Positions 53,301 to 61,076 of a DNA stretch of 64,000 nt are shown one piece after another. A program made the position numbers and the translations under genes. The notes under the pieces are model-generated. The model did not search any database and was not told the DNA's origin. It worked only from the letters and a program-made list of their open reading frames with translations. Within the stretch, counting starts at the first letter, position 1. Each line of letters begins with the position of its first letter. Source of the stretch: Metallumcola ferriviriculae (lineage in GTDB: Bacteria; Bacillota; JADQBR01); assembly GCF_035573695.1 (NCBI RefSeq), contig NZ_CP121694.1, forward strand, positions 1,216,501 through 1,280,500, written 5' to 3'.

Positions 53301-53667
53301 TTCTATCAAAGCGCAAAAAAGAACCGAAATGGTAAAGGATTTTAACAACGGTCAAGGAGAGACTTTTTTAATATCACTTAAAGCAGGGGGCACGGGTCTA
53401 AATCTTACCGGAGCGGATATGGTAATTCATTATGACCCCTGGTGGAATCCCGCTGTGGAAGACCAGGCGGCGGACCGGGCCTATCGCATCGGCCAGAAAA
53501 ATTCGGTGCAGGTTATCAAGTTGATTACCAAGGGTACAATCGAGGAAAAAATATTTGAGCTGCAGCTTAAGAAAAAAGCCATGATTGAGTCCGTCATCAA
53601 ACCGGGAGAAACTATGCTTACCAAGATGACGGAGCAGGAAGTCAAGGAATTGTTTGATGTAGTATGA
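50395..53667 (+). CDS. SWIM zinc-finger SNF2-family helicase/translocase
   Basis: 1090 aa. An N-terminal SWIM finger (CNCLAFSQYDGACKH, about residues 60-85), a bacterial SNF2-associated region (about 250-590), a SNF2 N-lobe (DDMGLGKTLQT, DEAQH, TGTPVENS) and a helicase C-lobe (SLKAGGTGLNLTGA, DPWWNPAVEDQAADRAYRIGQ). It is a dsDNA translocase related to HepA/RapA; its cellular role in Firmicutes is not settled. Full length with no sign of damage. Confidence 0.92.
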   Translation: MFFLTDAMIRKAAGTDDVYKRGLQYFSQGRVEEFGFFSEDISASAIVMGSRGYEVDVEFFGSGEILDMYCNCLAFSQYDGACKHIVAVLAACQWHHKNIKPHGTKPRAAARNGATAEAILGYFGQYVNEPQKTPLNIEVKFELDYVNRYFSQEVYHALSLRMGEEKLYVVKSVKKLFEAMDKGQELEFGKNFIFDPAVHVFRPEDEPLIDVLRDMYEVESSIFRDIDRYSSYYNSKSKLFDGKRVHLPQVVLKKVLSLMGQKRFNATLFNNEYTDLTIVEQDLPLDFKVDSEGKALILGWERLNMIPMIPTGEYLYFDGKVHKISEHQRKNFIPLVNALVESPDGIHFTYNQRDRFASEILPAIQKIGRVEITTAVQESLYAVDLITEIHLDRVDDTVKAEVRFIYGDVRINPFTHQTDYRKEDRILVRDSERETTILGLLEGAEFRTVNGSIYIEDEDNIFAFVHDFLPEIQELADVYYSESFRSMKIRNTASFSGGLRLNEQSDMLEISFKFDEINLAEIKNVLKSLQEKKRYYRLKDGSFLPLDTAGEEMQQVINILDSLDISDRELKKSTMELPKNRAMYLDRRLQELNMQQVEKNPAFTQFVRQINQPQDADFDVPDSLKGVLRDYQTKGFKWLKTLAMYGLGGILADDMGLGKTLQTLAFLLTEKEKVQAPSLVVAPTSVIYNWQEETRRFAPDLKVIVIAGTPRERAAQLKEAVECDLIITSYALIRRDIERYREMSFGYCILDEAQHIKNPNSQNAKSVKTVKARAYFALTGTPVENSLVELWSIFDFIMKGHLFSRQKFRKKYELPIMKNQDKNALNELQKQIAPFIMRRMKKDVLKELPPKFESKMVTELTGEQKKIYLAYLNEAKGEIEREIATRGFNKSQIKILTLLTRLRQICCHPGMFLENYRGDSGKLQYLKEILQDAIQGGHRILLFSQFTSMLHIIKKLLDDEGIEYFYLDGSIKAQKRTEMVKDFNNGQGETFLISLKAGGTGLNLTGADMVIHYDPWWNPAVEDQAADRAYRIGQKNSVQVIKLITKGTIEEKIFELQLKKKAMIESVIKPGETMLTKMTEQEVKELFDVV

Positions 53668-53679
53668 CACATCTTACTG

Positions 53680-54951
53680 TTAGCCTTCAGCATTGATACT
53701 TTCAACCATGTTTTTACCTTTTCTTTTAGCCGTGTATAAGGATGTATCCGCCTTATTTAGCAGTTCATCCCTTAATTTCTTATCACCCATTTGGAAATGA
53801 GTTGCCGTGGCAACCCCAAGGGAAGCGGTGAGATGGATATCAGTATCAGCACCTTTAAACCCACGGTTCGCTACTGCGCTGCGGATACGCTCCGCTGTGA
53901 ATTTTGCGTCTTTTGCTGTTGTTTCCGGGAGAATGACCACAAATTCATCACCGCCATAGCGACCCACTATGTCAATGGAACGGACGTTTTGGCATATGAG
54001 ATTGGCAAACTGTGCCAACACCTTGTCTCCGACAATATGGCCAAAAGTATCATTAACCTCTTTAAAACCGTCCAGGTCCATGATAATAAATGAGAGAGGT
54101 TGACCACCTGCCCGGGACCGATGGATTAAATCCATTAAGCTTTGTAGTATTTGTCGTCGATTAAATACTCCGGTAAGAGCATCGGTTTCGGCAAGGGTTT
54201 TTAGTCTGCTGGAGTATTTGCTTAATTCTTGTTCACCGGCAAGGGTCTTTCTGCCAAATATATAGATCACAGAGAAAAGTATAGCAGCGAATAGGATATG
54301 CTGTATGGCTGCATCGGTCGTGTCCTTCCTGATAGCCTCTTGAAAAGGGGCATACGGGATGTTCACTGATATACCACCGCGAATATCCCCTAGCTTGTAC
54401 CCTTGTTTTGCATGGCATTTGAGGCATTCCTTTTCCATTAGCAGCGGCTCCATATAACGCAGATACGTACTTTTTTTATAACTCTTCACTTCCCAAGTAC
54501 TACTTTGTCTAGTGTCTTCAAATAACTTCAAAGATATTTGTTCCCAGTCGTCCGGCGTATTTCCGGGATTGATAGGATTGAGACTGGTGATGTGGAACTG
54601 AACTGACATATATTCCTTAGCTTTTTCTGACAGTAGTCTGGTCATATAGGCGGGGTTAATCTTAGTCAATGTTAAACTCTCTGAGAATTTAAGGTTTCGT
54701 AAAGGGTCATCTAAGTATTTGTTTGGTTTAGTTTGTTCCGTCACCGGTATATAGACCCCGCCATGATCAGCATTCCAATTTCGCTGCACTAAAATCATTT
54801 GAAAATATGACTTTGCCATCTGTACAGCTAGTTCCCGGTACATTTGTTTAGTTCTAGTCTGATTGATCTTCCAGGAGAGTATTCCTACTGTAATGATCAA
54901 TATTAACGTTAAAGCAATAAAACGCTTGACACTGAATTTTGATGTTAACAT
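53680..54951 (-). CDS. Diguanylate cyclase with Tll0287-like (DUF3365) haem-binding sensor
   Basis: 423 aa: N-terminal membrane segment (FIALTLILIITVGIL), an extracytoplasmic domain with a CLKCH haem-c motif followed by GYKLGDIRGGISV, a second membrane segment (about 215-235) and a GGDEF domain with GRYGGDEFVVILPE. An inhibitory RxxD is not obvious. It should make c-di-GMP in response to redox, gas or ligand at the haem. It is convergent with the helicase gene. Confidence 0.88.
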   Translation of the reverse strand: MLTSKFSVKRFIALTLILIITVGILSWKINQTRTKQMYRELAVQMAKSYFQMILVQRNWNADHGGVYIPVTEQTKPNKYLDDPLRNLKFSESLTLTKINPAYMTRLLSEKAKEYMSVQFHITSLNPINPGNTPDDWEQISLKLFEDTRQSSTWEVKSYKKSTYLRYMEPLLMEKECLKCHAKQGYKLGDIRGGISVNIPYAPFQEAIRKDTTDAAIQHILFAAILFSVIYIFGRKTLAGEQELSKYSSRLKTLAETDALTGVFNRRQILQSLMDLIHRSRAGGQPLSFIIMDLDGFKEVNDTFGHIVGDKVLAQFANLICQNVRSIDIVGRYGGDEFVVILPETTAKDAKFTAERIRSAVANRGFKGADTDIHLTASLGVATATHFQMGDKKLRDELLNKADTSLYTAKRKGKNMVESINAEG

Positions 54952-55277
54952 TACGCATCACCCTTCAAAAAATGGTCTTTTTTTATTTCCAATTTTAATT
55001 GTTTGGGATATTATAGCAATTATTTTGGCAAAAAGACGTGAATTTTGTCACACTAAAGTGTGGGCTATGTCCGGAGGTAGGCGGCAGGGTCTGTGTGAGG
55101 AAGTTAGAATACCTATCACGGTCACGGCGGGGCCGACGACCTATCGCAGCCAAGAAAAATCTATTGACATATTGCTGACATATTACCGTGATATCTTATG
55201 ACTGTATCAAGCATATCAGTCCTTGACCTAAGCCTAAGCGGCTTTTGTACATACTAATTAAGAAAGGGGCGGAGCGC
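54952..55277 (+). other. Intergenic control region of the first two-component system
   Basis: No gene is seen. It contains a CACACT-AA-AGTGTG dyad near 55048 and the 11-bp-period TGACA direct repeat annotated at 55164. The open frame entering from 55245 lacks a ribosome site until the ATG at 55278. Confidence 0.5.
55164..55182 (+). promoter_or_regulatory. Candidate OmpR-type direct-repeat site before the response regulator
   Basis: TTGACA and CTGACA start 11 bases apart and are followed by TAT. A closely related pair stands before the efflux operon. OmpR/PhoB-family regulators bind such 11-bp-period direct repeats, so autoregulation is likely. Confidence 0.55.
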
Positions 55278-55961
55278 ATGAATAGAATCCTGGTTGTAGA
55301 AGATGAGCCGGCTATCTCCCGGGTGCTGAAGGCATATCTAACCAAAGCGGACTTTGCGGTGGAGCAGGCTTTCGACGGCGATGAAGCTTTGGAAAGATTT
55401 ACAGCTTTAAATCCGGCATTGGTTATCCTGGATGTCATGCTGCCGGGTCGAAATGGGTGGGAGATTTTAAAGTTTATTCGCCAAAGAAGCTCCTGCCCGG
55501 TGATAATGCTTACCGCTCTAGGACAGGTAGATCAAAAAATAAGCGGTTTTAAAAAAGGGGCCGACGACTATATCACGAAGCCCTTTAACGCTGAAGAAGT
55601 GGTGGCACGGGTGAAAGCCGTTTTAAAACGTTCAACAAATATTGTGGAAGAGAAAACTAAGTATTACGGCAGTTTAAAAATAGATTTTCAATCGTACGTG
55701 GTTTCCCTGCACGGAGTTGAATTAAAATTCACACCAAGAGACCTTTCTTTATTTTTATTTCTCGCAAAGAACCCCAATCAAACATTTACCAGAGAACAGC
55801 TCATTGAAAACGTCTGGGGAATTGATTATGAGGGGAGTGACCGGGCGGTGGATTTGGCCGTGAAAAGAATTAGGAAACTGCTGCAGAATTGGCCGCCGCC
55901 AGAAGGGGAAATTAAAACTTTAAGAGGATTGGGGTATCAGTTCTGTGTTCGTGAAAAATGA
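55278..55961 (+). CDS. OmpR-family response regulator
   Basis: 227 aa from the ATG after AAAGGGGCGGAGCGC. Receiver domain with the acidic pair EDEP, phospho-acceptor Asp in LVILDVMLPG, Thr in MLTALG and Lys in ITKPFNAEE; a winged-helix effector domain (about 130-225; REQLIENVWGIDYEGSDRAVDLAVKRIRK). The kinase gene overlaps its end by 17 bases. The efflux genes downstream share its candidate binding site. Confidence 0.92.
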   Translation: MNRILVVEDEPAISRVLKAYLTKADFAVEQAFDGDEALERFTALNPALVILDVMLPGRNGWEILKFIRQRSSCPVIMLTALGQVDQKISGFKKGADDYITKPFNAEEVVARVKAVLKRSTNIVEEKTKYYGSLKIDFQSYVVSLHGVELKFTPRDLSLFLFLAKNPNQTFTREQLIENVWGIDYEGSDRAVDLAVKRIRKLLQNWPPPEGEIKTLRGLGYQFCVREK

Positions 55962-57351
55962 TGAACGGAAATCATTACTGCAGATATGGACAATACGTTA
56001 TTTATTGACCCTGGTGATTGGTATCATTGTTATCGGCCTTATTTCCACGTCATGGTTAAGATATAATGCTACCCAGAAACGATTAGACATTATGAAACTG
56101 ATTGCCGAAGAAATCGCCGATCGGACTGTTGATGCCCAAGGGAACGTGAGAGTGTCTCCCGCGCTGTCACTTTTACTGGAAAGACGGCAGCGTTTTTTGC
56201 GCTTGGAGCGGCGTCTTGTGGTTTTTATAATGGATGAACGCGGAAATGTTGTCTTTCGAGATCCCAGGAGAGTCCCAATTGAATTCATAGAGGAGATTTC
56301 CCTAGATAATGAAAAGGATGTTGAAATTCTAAGGAAAAAGGAAGGGGAAAAACTTTATCTAGTAAAACAAGAAATAACCAACGATAACGTGACATCAGGT
56401 TGGGTGTTTATTTTATTGCCGGAAAAGGATGTGACTGCCAATAAGGAGCAGCTACAACTACTTTTCATCATGTTGGGAAGCTTGGCGTTTCTTGGTTTAG
56501 CCGTTATTCACCTGTTGACTCGGAAACTGTCTAAGCCAATAAAAGATGTAGCGGATGCAGCAAAGAAAATTGTTGGTGGGGATTATGACCTTGACTTTGA
56601 CAAAGACATCAAAGAAAAAGAAGTCTACGAATTGACTCAATCTTTTGAAGAAATGGCTGAGCGCTTACAGCAGTTAGAGTTAATGCGTGCAGAATTATTA
56701 GCTGGAGTAACCCACGAATTGAAAACTCCTGTTGCCTCAATTAGCGGCCTGGTCCAAGCGGTGAAAGATGAAGTGGTGGATGGCCAAGAGGCAAAAGAGT
56801 TTATGGAAATGTGTATTAAGGAAGCAAGTAGGTTAGAGAAGATGGTCGAAGATCTACTTGAATTTAATTCTTTTGCAGTAGGAGCCATGAAAGTTTCGAA
56901 AGAAGAGCAAAACATAAATCAATTAGTTAATGAAATTGCTCATCAATGGCTGGTCGGGCAGGACGCCGATGGGCTAAAGCTCAATACTTTATTACCTGAA
57001 CAGCGTCTTGATGCTGCAACCGATGCGCTGCGCGTCCAGCAAATTTTATATAATCTATTCAATAATGCAAAAGAAGCTGCGGGCAAGGACGGGGAGATAA
57101 ATCTAGTTTTAGCTGAAAAAGAAGGCGATATCAGAATTGATGTTACGGATAATGGCCCAGGCATTCCGACGGAGGAGCAAAATCTGGTTTTTGAGCGTTT
57201 TTACAGAGGGAAGGATAAAAAACAAAGCGCTCGCGGTTTAGGTTTGGGTCTGACCTTTAGTAAAATGTTAGCTCAGACACTTGGTGGTGACCTGGTATTG
57301 AAAGAAAGCTCAGATAAAGGAACAACGTTTACACTTATTTTAACCAGTTAA
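55945..57351 (+). CDS. Sensor histidine kinase
   Basis: 468 aa. Two membrane segments (about 15-35 and 170-190) flank an extracytoplasmic sensor. HAMP follows (about 190-245), then HisKA with GVTHELKTPVASI and HATPase with NLFNNAKEAAGKDG, DNGPGIP and GLGLGLTFSKML. The GTG start has a weak ribosome site and probably depends on coupling with the regulator gene. Ligand unknown. Confidence 0.9.
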   Translation: MFVKNDERKSLLQIWTIRYLLTLVIGIIVIGLISTSWLRYNATQKRLDIMKLIAEEIADRTVDAQGNVRVSPALSLLLERRQRFLRLERRLVVFIMDERGNVVFRDPRRVPIEFIEEISLDNEKDVEILRKKEGEKLYLVKQEITNDNVTSGWVFILLPEKDVTANKEQLQLLFIMLGSLAFLGLAVIHLLTRKLSKPIKDVADAAKKIVGGDYDLDFDKDIKEKEVYELTQSFEEMAERLQQLELMRAELLAGVTHELKTPVASISGLVQAVKDEVVDGQEAKEFMEMCIKEASRLEKMVEDLLEFNSFAVGAMKVSKEEQNINQLVNEIAHQWLVGQDADGLKLNTLLPEQRLDAATDALRVQQILYNLFNNAKEAAGKDGEINLVLAEKEGDIRIDVTDNGPGIPTEEQNLVFERFYRGKDKKQSARGLGLGLTFSKMLAQTLGGDLVLKESSDKGTTFTLILTS

Positions 57352-57372
57352 ATTCGAAATGAATAGTTCTTT

Positions 57373-57401
57373 GCGGCATTGTCTTTTGTGATGCCGCTTT
57401 A
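57373..57401 (+). terminator. Terminator after the sensor kinase
   Basis: GCGGCAT and ATGCCGC form a 7-bp stem with an 11-base loop followed by TTTATATTTAT. Confidence 0.7.
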
Positions 57402-57425
57402 TATTTATAGAATTTAAGTGTGGAT

Positions 57426-57444
57426 TTGACACATGTTTGACATC
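57426..57444 (+). promoter_or_regulatory. Candidate OmpR-type direct-repeat site before the efflux operon
   Basis: TTGACA at 57426 and 57437, period 11, followed by TCT. It matches the site before the response regulator at 16 of 22 positions. No -10 box lies 16-18 bases after either TTGACA, which argues against plain -35 boxes. Confidence 0.55.
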
Positions 57445-57509
57445 TAAAGTTGATAGAATGCCATGAAGGTATCTAATTATATCAACTAAATATCTCGGGG
57501 GGGGACCAC

Positions 57510-59123
57510 ATGAAGAAATATTTGAAATATGGCTTAGTTTTATTACTTTGCATCGTTTTCGTCGGTGGAATATATGCAAAATCTTTCTCAGGACAAAAAG
57601 ACACTATCGCAAATGCTGCTCAATATGCAACAGCTGAAGTGCAAAGAGGTGAAATCCAGGTTACAGCAGGCGGAACCGGAAGTATTGAAGCTAGCGTAAG
57701 AAAGGAAATAGCAACATTAAGCGGAGGCACCGTTGATAAGATTTATGTGCAGGAAGGTCAGTTTGTTGAAGAGGGAGATTTAATCCTAATATTTGAAAAT
57801 GATACACAAAATACCGTGGTGGAACGCGCCAAATTAAACATTATCATGGCCGAGAATAAGCTAAAGGACCTGCAGGAAGATTTAAAAAGCTTAAAAATTT
57901 ATGCCCCTGCTTCAGGCGTGGTCCAAGACATAGATGTTAACATTGGGGAGCAGGTATCTAAAGGTATATTGACAACAATAATAAACAAATCCAAGATGCA
58001 GGTAATCGGTAAATTCAATAAAAGTCAGATAAATGCTATCGGTGTTGGTGATGAGGCCAAGATTTTAATGTTATATAACTATCAAGACGTAGCGGGCAAA
58101 GTTATCAAAGTAGGTACGGCACCCACTGCCAGAGATGATGGCGCAGTATTATACGAGGTGACATTTGAGTTGGATAATCCCGGCGGATTTACTCCCGGTA
58201 TGGAGACCCAGATTACGGTGAAAAATGATAAGGGTACTTATGCTGCAGTGGAAAATGAAACATTAACTACTGGAGAACCATACAAAGTAGAGCTGGATAC
58301 CGGCGGTACCTTAATAAAACTCAACGTCGATTCCGAGGACTCTGTAGAAGAGGGCCAGCTAATAGCAGAAGTGGAAAACGATGATTTGCGCATCCAAATT
58401 GATGAACAAATGATTAAGGTGGAAGAAGCTAAATTAGAGTTAAGCGAAAAACTAGAAGATGCGGATAATTCAGCCGTATACGCTCCCATTGCCGGGACGG
58501 TTACTGAGATTGAGGTTACTGAAGGAGAAAGTGTGCGGGAAAATACTGCTGTAACAGTAGTGTCCGATTTAGAAAATTTAAAAGTAGTAATCCCCATTGA
58601 CGAGTTAGACATCAGTAAAGTGAAGGTGGGCCAAGAGGCATCAGTCAGTGTAGAGGCTGTTCCGGATCATAGGTTTAAGGCGGCGGTTGCTGAAGTCGCT
58701 TTAGAGGGTAAGACATCCGGCGGAGTGGCAACTTTTGACGTCACTTTGAGCTTAAATGATAACAAAGGTTTGAGACCCGGGATGACGGCCAACGCCGAGA
58801 TTATCGCCTCTAAGAAAGCCAACGCTTTGCTTTTACCCATACAGGCTGTGCAGCAGCGCGGAAATCAAAGATTTGTCATAACCGGACAACCGGAGCAGGG
58901 CAGGCCCCAAACAACACCCATTAAAATTGGCCTGGTATCAGCAAACTATGTGGAAATAGCTGAAGGTTTAAGTGAAGGCGAGCAGGTATTATATCAGGTG
59001 GTTGGTCAAAACAATTCCCAAGACCAGGGGCCAAATATAAGAATGATGGGAGCTGGAGCAAGACTACCCGGCAGTTGGGGATCAGGTGGAGGCAGAAGAC
59101 CCTCCGGTGGCGGAGGGGGGTAG
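57510..59123 (+). CDS. MacA-like periplasmic adaptor with duplicated lipoyl/barrel modules
   Basis: 537 aa with an N-terminal anchor (YGLVLLLCIVFVGGIY). Two barrel-sandwich/hairpin modules are present (about 45-245 and 250-425): IYAPASGVVQDIDVNIGEQV in the first and YAPIAGTVTEIEVTEGESV in the second. A beta-barrel and membrane-proximal part and a Gly-rich tail (GSGGGRRPSGGGGG) follow. Usual MacA has one module, about 370 aa, so this is an internally duplicated form. It links to the MacB-like ABC genes that follow. Confidence 0.87.
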   Translation: MKKYLKYGLVLLLCIVFVGGIYAKSFSGQKDTIANAAQYATAEVQRGEIQVTAGGTGSIEASVRKEIATLSGGTVDKIYVQEGQFVEEGDLILIFENDTQNTVVERAKLNIIMAENKLKDLQEDLKSLKIYAPASGVVQDIDVNIGEQVSKGILTTIINKSKMQVIGKFNKSQINAIGVGDEAKILMLYNYQDVAGKVIKVGTAPTARDDGAVLYEVTFELDNPGGFTPGMETQITVKNDKGTYAAVENETLTTGEPYKVELDTGGTLIKLNVDSEDSVEEGQLIAEVENDDLRIQIDEQMIKVEEAKLELSEKLEDADNSAVYAPIAGTVTEIEVTEGESVRENTAVTVVSDLENLKVVIPIDELDISKVKVGQEASVSVEAVPDHRFKAAVAEVALEGKTSGGVATFDVTLSLNDNKGLRPGMTANAEIIASKKANALLLPIQAVQQRGNQRFVITGQPEQGRPQTTPIKIGLVSANYVEIAEGLSEGEQVLYQVVGQNNSQDQGPNIRMMGAGARLPGSWGSGGGRRPSGGGGG

Positions 59124-59128
59124 ATCTT

Positions 59129-59809
59129 ATGCTTGAGGTAAAGAACGTTACAAAAGTATATAATTCCGGTGTTGTCCAATTTGAGGCTTTAAAGGGAGTA
59201 TCATTAACAGTGGCTAAAGGCGAGTTCGTCGCTATTATCGGACCCAGCGGCTCAGGTAAGTCTACTTTCATGAATATCTTAGGTTGTCTCGATACACCTA
59301 CAACAGGGAAGTATTACTTTGAAGATACTGAAGTCAGCAACTTCACCGAGGAGCAGTTGGCTTTAATCAGAAACAAAAAGATCGGTTTTATATTTCAAAA
59401 ATTCAATCTCCTGCCCAGGATTAATGCCTATGAAAATGTAGAATTACCCTTGGTATATATGGGCCTTAACAGTAAAGAACGTAGAGAAAGGACATTAAGC
59501 TCTTTGGAACGGGTGGGATTAAGAGAATGGGCCCGACATAAGCCTGCGGAATTGTCAGGCGGTCAGCAGCAGAGGGTGGCCATAGCGCGGGCGCTGGCCG
59601 GTGACCCGCCGTTAATTCTCGCAGATGAACCTACAGGGAACTTAGACAGTAAATCCGGGGAAGAAGTTATGGAAATATTAAAGAACTTAAATGATAACGG
59701 CAGGACAGTATTACTCATCACTCATGACTTAGAAGTAGCAGCTAATGCAAAACGCAGCATATCAATTCAGGATGGGTTGATTATAGAAGGCGGGGTGACA
59801 TCCGGGTGA
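59129..59809 (+). CDS. MacB/LolD-type ABC transporter ATP-binding protein
   Basis: 226 aa from the ATG after GGAGGGGGGTAGATCTT; an upstream in-frame ATG at 59075 is inside the adaptor gene. Walker A GPSGSGKST, the FIFQKFNLLPR Q-loop, signature LSGGQQQRVAIARAL, Walker B LILADEPTGNLD. It drives the FtsX-type permease encoded next. Confidence 0.92.
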   Translation: MLEVKNVTKVYNSGVVQFEALKGVSLTVAKGEFVAIIGPSGSGKSTFMNILGCLDTPTTGKYYFEDTEVSNFTEEQLALIRNKKIGFIFQKFNLLPRINAYENVELPLVYMGLNSKERRERTLSSLERVGLREWARHKPAELSGGQQQRVAIARALAGDPPLILADEPTGNLDSKSGEEVMEILKNLNDNGRTVLLITHDLEVAANAKRSISIQDGLIIEGGVTSG

Positions 59810-60978
59810 ATTTTAAAATGGCCGTCAAGCTCGCTGTTAAGGGAATTGTTGGTAATAAAATGAGGACGTTTCTGACTATGCTGGGTATCATCATTGGCGT
59901 TTCCGCTGTCATAATATTGGTGTCCGTAGTGCAGGGGACAACCGCCAGCGTCACGGAAAACATTGAAAGCATGGGTACAAACTTGCTTACGGTAACTATC
60001 AGGGGCCGGGGAGCGGAAGATGCCTTAACATACGACGAAGCTTTGACACTCGCTGATAAAGAGGGCGTTGAAGGGGTAGCGCCTGTAGCAAGTGGAAACG
60101 TTACCGCCAAATTCGGCACAACAACGATGGATGTGCCCTTAGAAGGAGTGGACGAGAATTACCAAACGGTGCGCAATCATACCGTCCAAAGCGGCAGATT
60201 TATTATGCCTCTCGATGTGGAATTTAGACAGAAGGTAGTGCTGTTGGGCACCGAAGTTGTAACTGAGCTATTTGGTACATCTAATCCTCTTGGGCAAACT
60301 GTGCAGCTTAACGGCACGAATTTCGAAGTGGTTGGGGTGCTGGAGGAAAAAGGCAGTTCAATGGGTGGGAGCAGCGATGACAAAATTCTCATGCCCTTGA
60401 CTACCGCTCAAAGATTCCTAAAATCAACGGGAATACGCAGCCTATATATACAGGCAGAATCTCCTGATATGGTGAATGCCGCATCTGCCCAGGTGGAGCA
60501 GTATTTGTTAAAGAAATTCGAAAACGATGAAGATGCCTACAGAGTCTTTAACCAAACAGAGATGCTGTCCACAGTAAACCAGATTACCACAAGTATGGCC
60601 CTGATGTTAGGTGGCATAGCGGCAATTTCTTTATTGGTTGGGGGAATTGGTATCATGAATATTATGCTGGTTACCGTTACCGAAAGAACAAGGGAAATCG
60701 GCATTAGAAAAGCGATAGGAGCTAGACGCAGAGATATATTGACCCAGTTTTTGATTGAGTCTGCCGTCATCAGTGGAATTGGGGGCATCGTCGGCATTAT
60801 AGTCGGGTTGGCAGGTAATAAATTATTGACTGCAGCAGTGGGGCTCAATGCCCAGGCTTCCCTATTCATTATCTTGCTATCTTTATCATTTTCACTCCTG
60901 GTGGGCATGTTTTTCGGCATCTATCCCGCCAATAAAGCATCCAAACTAAGACCGGTGGATGCACTTAGGTTTGAATAG
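59806..60978 (+). CDS. MacB-type FtsX-like ABC permease
   Basis: 390 aa from a GTG overlapping the ATPase gene by four bases. One N-terminal membrane helix (FLTMLGIIIGVSAVIILVSV), a large extracytoplasmic MacB core domain (about 45-265) and three C-terminal helices with GIMNIMLVTVTERTREIGIR. With the ATPase and adaptor it should export a peptide, antibiotic or lipid-like compound. Confidence 0.9.
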   Translation: MNFKMAVKLAVKGIVGNKMRTFLTMLGIIIGVSAVIILVSVVQGTTASVTENIESMGTNLLTVTIRGRGAEDALTYDEALTLADKEGVEGVAPVASGNVTAKFGTTTMDVPLEGVDENYQTVRNHTVQSGRFIMPLDVEFRQKVVLLGTEVVTELFGTSNPLGQTVQLNGTNFEVVGVLEEKGSSMGGSSDDKILMPLTTAQRFLKSTGIRSLYIQAESPDMVNAASAQVEQYLLKKFENDEDAYRVFNQTEMLSTVNQITTSMALMLGGIAAISLLVGGIGIMNIMLVTVTERTREIGIRKAIGARRRDILTQFLIESAVISGIGGIVGIIVGLAGNKLLTAAVGLNAQASLFIILLSLSFSLLVGMFFGIYPANKASKLRPVDALRFE

Positions 60979-60995
60979 GGGAAAAGGCTTTTATG

Positions 60996-61076
60996 AAATA
61001 AGTGACACCCGTTGGTGCCTGACACCAACGGGTGTCACTTATTTTGTCACTTATTTGGTGCCTGACACCGGGAGAG
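60996..61076. repeat. Palindromic repeat element with tandem pieces
   Basis: A hairpin with 22-base perfect arms (60996-61017 and 61023-61044, loop CCTGA) is followed by a tandem copy of TGTCACTTATTT (61033 and 61045) and a second GGTGCCTGACACC (61057-61069). It terminates the efflux operon and reaches into the 3' end of the convergent kinase gene. It has the look of a dispersed genomic repeat. Confidence 0.75.

Noticed and set aside
57426-57442. Two TTGACA hexamers as sigma-A -35 boxes
   Set aside because: No TATAAT-like box lies 16-18 bases downstream of either, and the same 11-base repeat occurs before the response regulator, so a regulator site is favoured.
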